A DNA stretch of 64,000 bases, taken from Salibacter halophilus (GTDB taxonomy: Bacteria > Bacteroidota > Bacteroidia > Flavobacteriales_G > Salibacteraceae). The notes under the pieces are model-generated. The model had not been told where the DNA came from. It was given only the letters and a program-made list of their open reading frames with translations, and ran no database searches. The stretch is taken from NCBI RefSeq assembly GCF_008806325.1, contig NZ_WACR01000001.1:62001-126000 (forward strand), read 5' to 3'. Below, piece by piece: positions 61,917-64,000 of the stretch (its first letter is position 1; every line of letters starts with the position of its first letter). The position numbers were made by a program, and so were the translations under genes.

Positions 61917-62991
61917 AGTCAAAAAGAAAGCATCTCATTTTAGTCAGAGCTCCAAAAAAGTTGGTCTTGCTCCGGGCTCGCTCATTTACACAGGAGAGGA
62001 GCGAAACTGGGAGCCTGAAATATCTCTGATCACGTATGACAAAGAAAATCTCGACTTGCAAAAGATCGATCAGTTTTCCCATTTACCTGATTTAAATTCA
62101 AATAAAGTCAGTTGGATAAATATTGATGGAATTCACGATGTGGATTTAATTAAACAAGTTGGAAGTAGATTCGATCTTCATTCACTTGTCCTGGAAGATG
62201 TGGTAAACGCCAATCAACGCCCTAAAATTGAGGAGTTTGAGAATTATCTTTTTTTCACTGTTCGGGTAATTAGGGTCGAGGAAAAAGACACTAAAATTCA
62301 CGAAGAACAAATCAGCTTTGTACTGGGCGATCACTTCGTTTTGTCATTCCAGGAACACAAAGGAGATATCTTTAGTTACGTTCGCGAGCGTCTCAAAAAC
62401 AAACTGGGTCGGTTGAGATCTGCCGGATCTGACTATTTGGTTTACGCACTTCTCGATACTATCGTGGATCACTATTTTGTTGTAGAAGAAAATATTACGC
62501 TCCGTATAGAAAACCATGAGTTAGATATTATTCAGAACCAGGGCAGTAAAAATTTGAGTCAAATGATCCTGGGACTCAAAGATCAGGTATTGATCATGAG
62601 AAAAGCAGTTGTTCCATTGAGGGAAGCTGTTGCTAACTTGAAAAAAGGAACGTCATCGCTCATAGCTGATGAAACCATCAACTTCCTCAATGACCTGTAC
62701 GATCACATCAATCACCAAATCGATGGTGTTGAAATGTCGCGAGACTCTATCACCAACCTCATCGAACTCAACAGTATTTACCAAAACAACAAGCTGAATG
62801 AGATCATGAAAGTGCTCACCATGATTTCAACTATTTTTATTCCTCTGAGTTTTTTGGCCGGGCTGTACGGCATGAATTTCAACAATATGCCCGAACTGGA
62901 ATACCGGTACGGCTATTACTGGGTTCTGACCGTGATGGGAATTTTGATAATTTTGATGATTCTATTTTTTAAACGCAAAAAGTGGTTGTGA
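61903..62991 (+). CDS. corA: CorA-family Mg/Co transporter
   Basis: 362 residues. The N-terminal cytoplasmic domain (WINIDGIHDVDLI, LVLEDVVNANQRPKIEEFENYLFF) is followed by long helices and two C-terminal membrane helices with the selectivity motif GMN (LYGMNFNNMPE). The start overlaps the MscS stop by 14 bp. It should import Mg2+ or Co2+; Co2+ supply to the B12-dependent mutase upstream is a suggestive but unproved link. Confidence 0.93.
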   Translation: MRKSRVKKKASHFSQSSKKVGLAPGSLIYTGEERNWEPEISLITYDKENLDLQKIDQFSHLPDLNSNKVSWINIDGIHDVDLIKQVGSRFDLHSLVLEDVVNANQRPKIEEFENYLFFTVRVIRVEEKDTKIHEEQISFVLGDHFVLSFQEHKGDIFSYVRERLKNKLGRLRSAGSDYLVYALLDTIVDHYFVVEENITLRIENHELDIIQNQGSKNLSQMILGLKDQVLIMRKAVVPLREAVANLKKGTSSLIADETINFLNDLYDHINHQIDGVEMSRDSITNLIELNSIYQNNKLNEIMKVLTMISTIFIPLSFLAGLYGMNFNNMPELEYRYGYYWVLTVMGILIILMILFFKRKKWL

Positions 62992-62992
62992 T

Positions 62993-63304
62993 ATGTTTGG
63001 GGATATGATGAATAAAATCCAGGAAGCTAAAAAGCAGGTTGAACAAACGAAAAGTGAACTGGATAACAAGCAGATTGAGGTTGAGAAAAACGGTGTAAAG
63101 GTTGTGATAACAGGAAATGGAGCTGTGAAAGACATCCAGGTACCAACAAATTTTCAACAACTCGAAAAAGAGGAACTCGAGGATTTAATCACTCTTGCAG
63201 TTAGCGAAGCTGTTTCCAAATCAATCGATTTAAAAGAATCTTCATTAAAAGAGGCTGCTCAGGGGATGCTACCAAACATGCCGGGTATGGATAATTTGTT
63301 CTAA
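62993..63304 (+). CDS. YbaB/EbfC nucleoid-associated protein
   Basis: 103 residues: helices MFGDMMNKIQEAKKQVEQTK, a beta-hairpin with VEKNGVKVVITGNGAVKDIQVP and a C-terminal helix ending GMLPNMPGMDNLF. This is the YbaB family, a small DNA-binding dimer. It starts 1 bp after corA. Confidence 0.93.
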   Translation: MFGDMMNKIQEAKKQVEQTKSELDNKQIEVEKNGVKVVITGNGAVKDIQVPTNFQQLEKEELEDLITLAVSEAVSKSIDLKESSLKEAAQGMLPNMPGMDNLF

Positions 63305-63378
63305 AGGTCGCGTTTTTATAAACCGGGGATTCGTTCAGTTTTCTTATATTCGGAATGCACTTAAACTGATGAAACCCC

Positions 63379-63804
63379 ATGAAGTTGTTCCTTTTTATCC
63401 TATCCATTAATTTGGCTATTTCCTTTGATGCGTGTTGTCAAACAAATATTCTTGTGTTAAAAGGTTCTGTCTATTACAAGAATAACAGGCTGGCCGATGT
63501 TGCCATGAATGTGTACTCAAAAGGTGAATTGATTGAGACAGTTAAAACCAATAGTCGCGGTAAGTTTGTTCTAAAATTAACCGGAAAAGACAATTACACG
63601 GTTGAATTCAAAAAAGAAGGATATTTCGACAGGCAAATGATTTTTAGCGCTCATCCCAAAAATGACTTTGGACGGGAACGATTTTCATTTGAAATTGACA
63701 TGTTCAAATTCAAAGAGGACGAAACACCGGAGGAAGTGACTAAAGTTCCGCTAATCGAATACATTCCGAACGAAAAGCAGTTCAAGTTCACACAAAATCT
63801 CTAG
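63379..63804 (+). CDS. Secreted carboxypeptidase-regulatory-like protein
   Basis: 141 residues with a leader (LFLFILSINLAISFDACCQ). The domain LVLKGSVYYKNNRLADVAMNVYSKGELIETVKTNSRGKFVLKL is a CarboxypepD-regulatory-like beta-sandwich, the N-terminal module of many TonB-dependent receptors, here alone. Probably an outer-surface or periplasmic binding module. Its end overlaps the convergent partial gene by 4 bp. Confidence 0.75.
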   Translation: MKLFLFILSINLAISFDACCQTNILVLKGSVYYKNNRLADVAMNVYSKGELIETVKTNSRGKFVLKLTGKDNYTVEFKKEGYFDRQMIFSAHPKNDFGRERFSFEIDMFKFKEDETPEEVTKVPLIEYIPNEKQFKFTQNL

Positions 63805-64000
63805 CAATCTTTTCCTGATATCTTAAAGTTGTGTACCTCAGCTGGTGTTTGACTACTTCCTTTGAATACTGATAAGTTAAAAGAAACAGAATCATTTGGG
63901 ACGTACACATCGAGATAAGAGCACGTATCACACTGTAGTTTTACGGTTGAATACCACTGGAATCTTTCTCCTTCTTTTTTATCAAATCCTATCTCGATCG
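63801..64000 (-). CDS. C-terminal part of an unidentified gene, cut by window end
   Basis: The minus-strand frame is open from the window end to TAG at 63801, giving 65 residues: strand-rich with C-x-x-C (CDTC) and ending KISGKDC. A secreted or surface protein is possible. The family cannot be judged from the fragment. Confidence 0.55.
   Translation of the reverse strand, partial: IEIGFDKKEGERFQWYSTVKLQCDTCSYLDVYVPNDSVSFNLSVFKGSSQTPAEVHNFKISGKDC

Larger units (their letters stand above)
9527..62932. repeat. Dispersed 10-mer GGTCAGANCC, about 30 copies
   Basis: Exact copies (first base): plus strand 9527, 10105, 12354, 13176, 15678, 20725, 23984, 28787, 29029, 38383, 40074, 42678, 50194, 52095, 53982, 58800, 61712; minus strand 9540, 19656, 24034, 24179, 27768, 29227, 29460, 35877, 42544, 50724, 57711, 58766, 62923. 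N is T in 15, A in 9, G in 6 and never C. Near-matches with T at one end occur at 15709, 16755, 18572, 50916 and 62425. The 5' side tends to be T- or pyrimidine-rich. Copies lie in genes (several frames) and in spacers. Confidence 0.9.

Noticed and set aside
9527-62932. GGTCAGANCC as a restriction site or methylation motif
   Set aside because: The word is non-palindromic and over-represented, whereas restriction targets are usually under-represented; a role in DNA methylation is possible but there is no evidence here.
1-64000. Insertion sequences or transposases
   Set aside because: None of the proteins has DDE, HUH or tyrosine recombinase motifs; the only mobile signal seen is the cassette array.

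Overview
The window is a chromosomal segment of a Bacteroidota bacterium, most probably a marine or halotolerant Flavobacteriales-type organism. The evidence is AT-rich DNA, TAnnTTTG-type promoter elements, near absence of Shine-Dalgarno sites, many FxQ or lipobox-type secreted proteins, Bacteroidota families (DUF4924, YwqK/MORN-like lipoproteins, FISUMP domain, DUF2520-KdsC-UbiA-Maf synteny, DivIC-mutA-mutB synteny) and a two-enzyme route from glycine to betaine.

Layout. 1-1.5 kb: end of a secreted protein. 2.1-9.0 kb: an array of gene cassettes separated by six related 134-142 bp imperfect palindromes. Each cassette begins with GTT plus a variable word and ends with the reverse complement of its own word plus AAC. 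This is the logic of integron attC sites, and no integrase gene is visible (CALIN-like). One cassette carries two abutting genes that look like a Pycsar anti-phage system (PycTM-like membrane effector plus class III nucleotidyl cyclase). The others hold YwqK-like lipoproteins, a lipoprotein with an ExbD-like domain, a DUF2007-like membrane protein, an SH3-domain protein and an NmrA-like protein. 9.0-11.9 kb: gamma-glutamylcyclotransferase and 5-oxoprolinase PxpABC, which together recycle gamma-glutamyl compounds to glutamate. 12-13.7 kb: glycine/sarcosine and sarcosine/dimethylglycine methyltransferases for betaine synthesis. 14-19.3 kb: housekeeping and unknown genes, with a perfect 44-bp palindrome. 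19.3-23.8 kb: cytochrome c maturation ccmBCDEF, with a Cys-type CcmE. 23.8-29.9 kb: DUF2520, KdsC-like, UbiA-like, Maf and a membrane MutS-like ATPase, interrupted by a HicA-HicB-HigA-like insert. 30-31.6 kb: YceI and small Cys-rich proteins. 31.7-34.9 kb: an ABC three-component (ABC-3C) conflict system whose TM component and C-terminal-domain component are one reading frame broken by a TGA inside a 96-bp-spaced direct repeat. 35-49 kb: mostly orphan secreted, lipocalin-like and membrane proteins, Fic, a trypsin-like protease, a frameshifted esterase and tRNA-Arg. 49.5-64 kb: TlpA-like protein, an unusual histidine-kinase-like/response-regulator pair, YqgE, class IV aminotransferase, HAD phosphatase, rhomboid, DivIC, methylmalonyl-CoA mutase mutAB, MscS, CorA, YbaB.

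Window-wide signal. The 10-mer GGTCAGANCC (N = T, A or G, never C) occurs about 30 times by hand count on both strands and in several reading frames, where well under one is expected by chance. It is absent from the cassette array, the ABC-3C island and the orphan-gene stretch at 43-50 kb. It behaves like a DNA uptake sequence or another genome-wide architectural word and is, with the two defence-type loci, the most interesting observation here.
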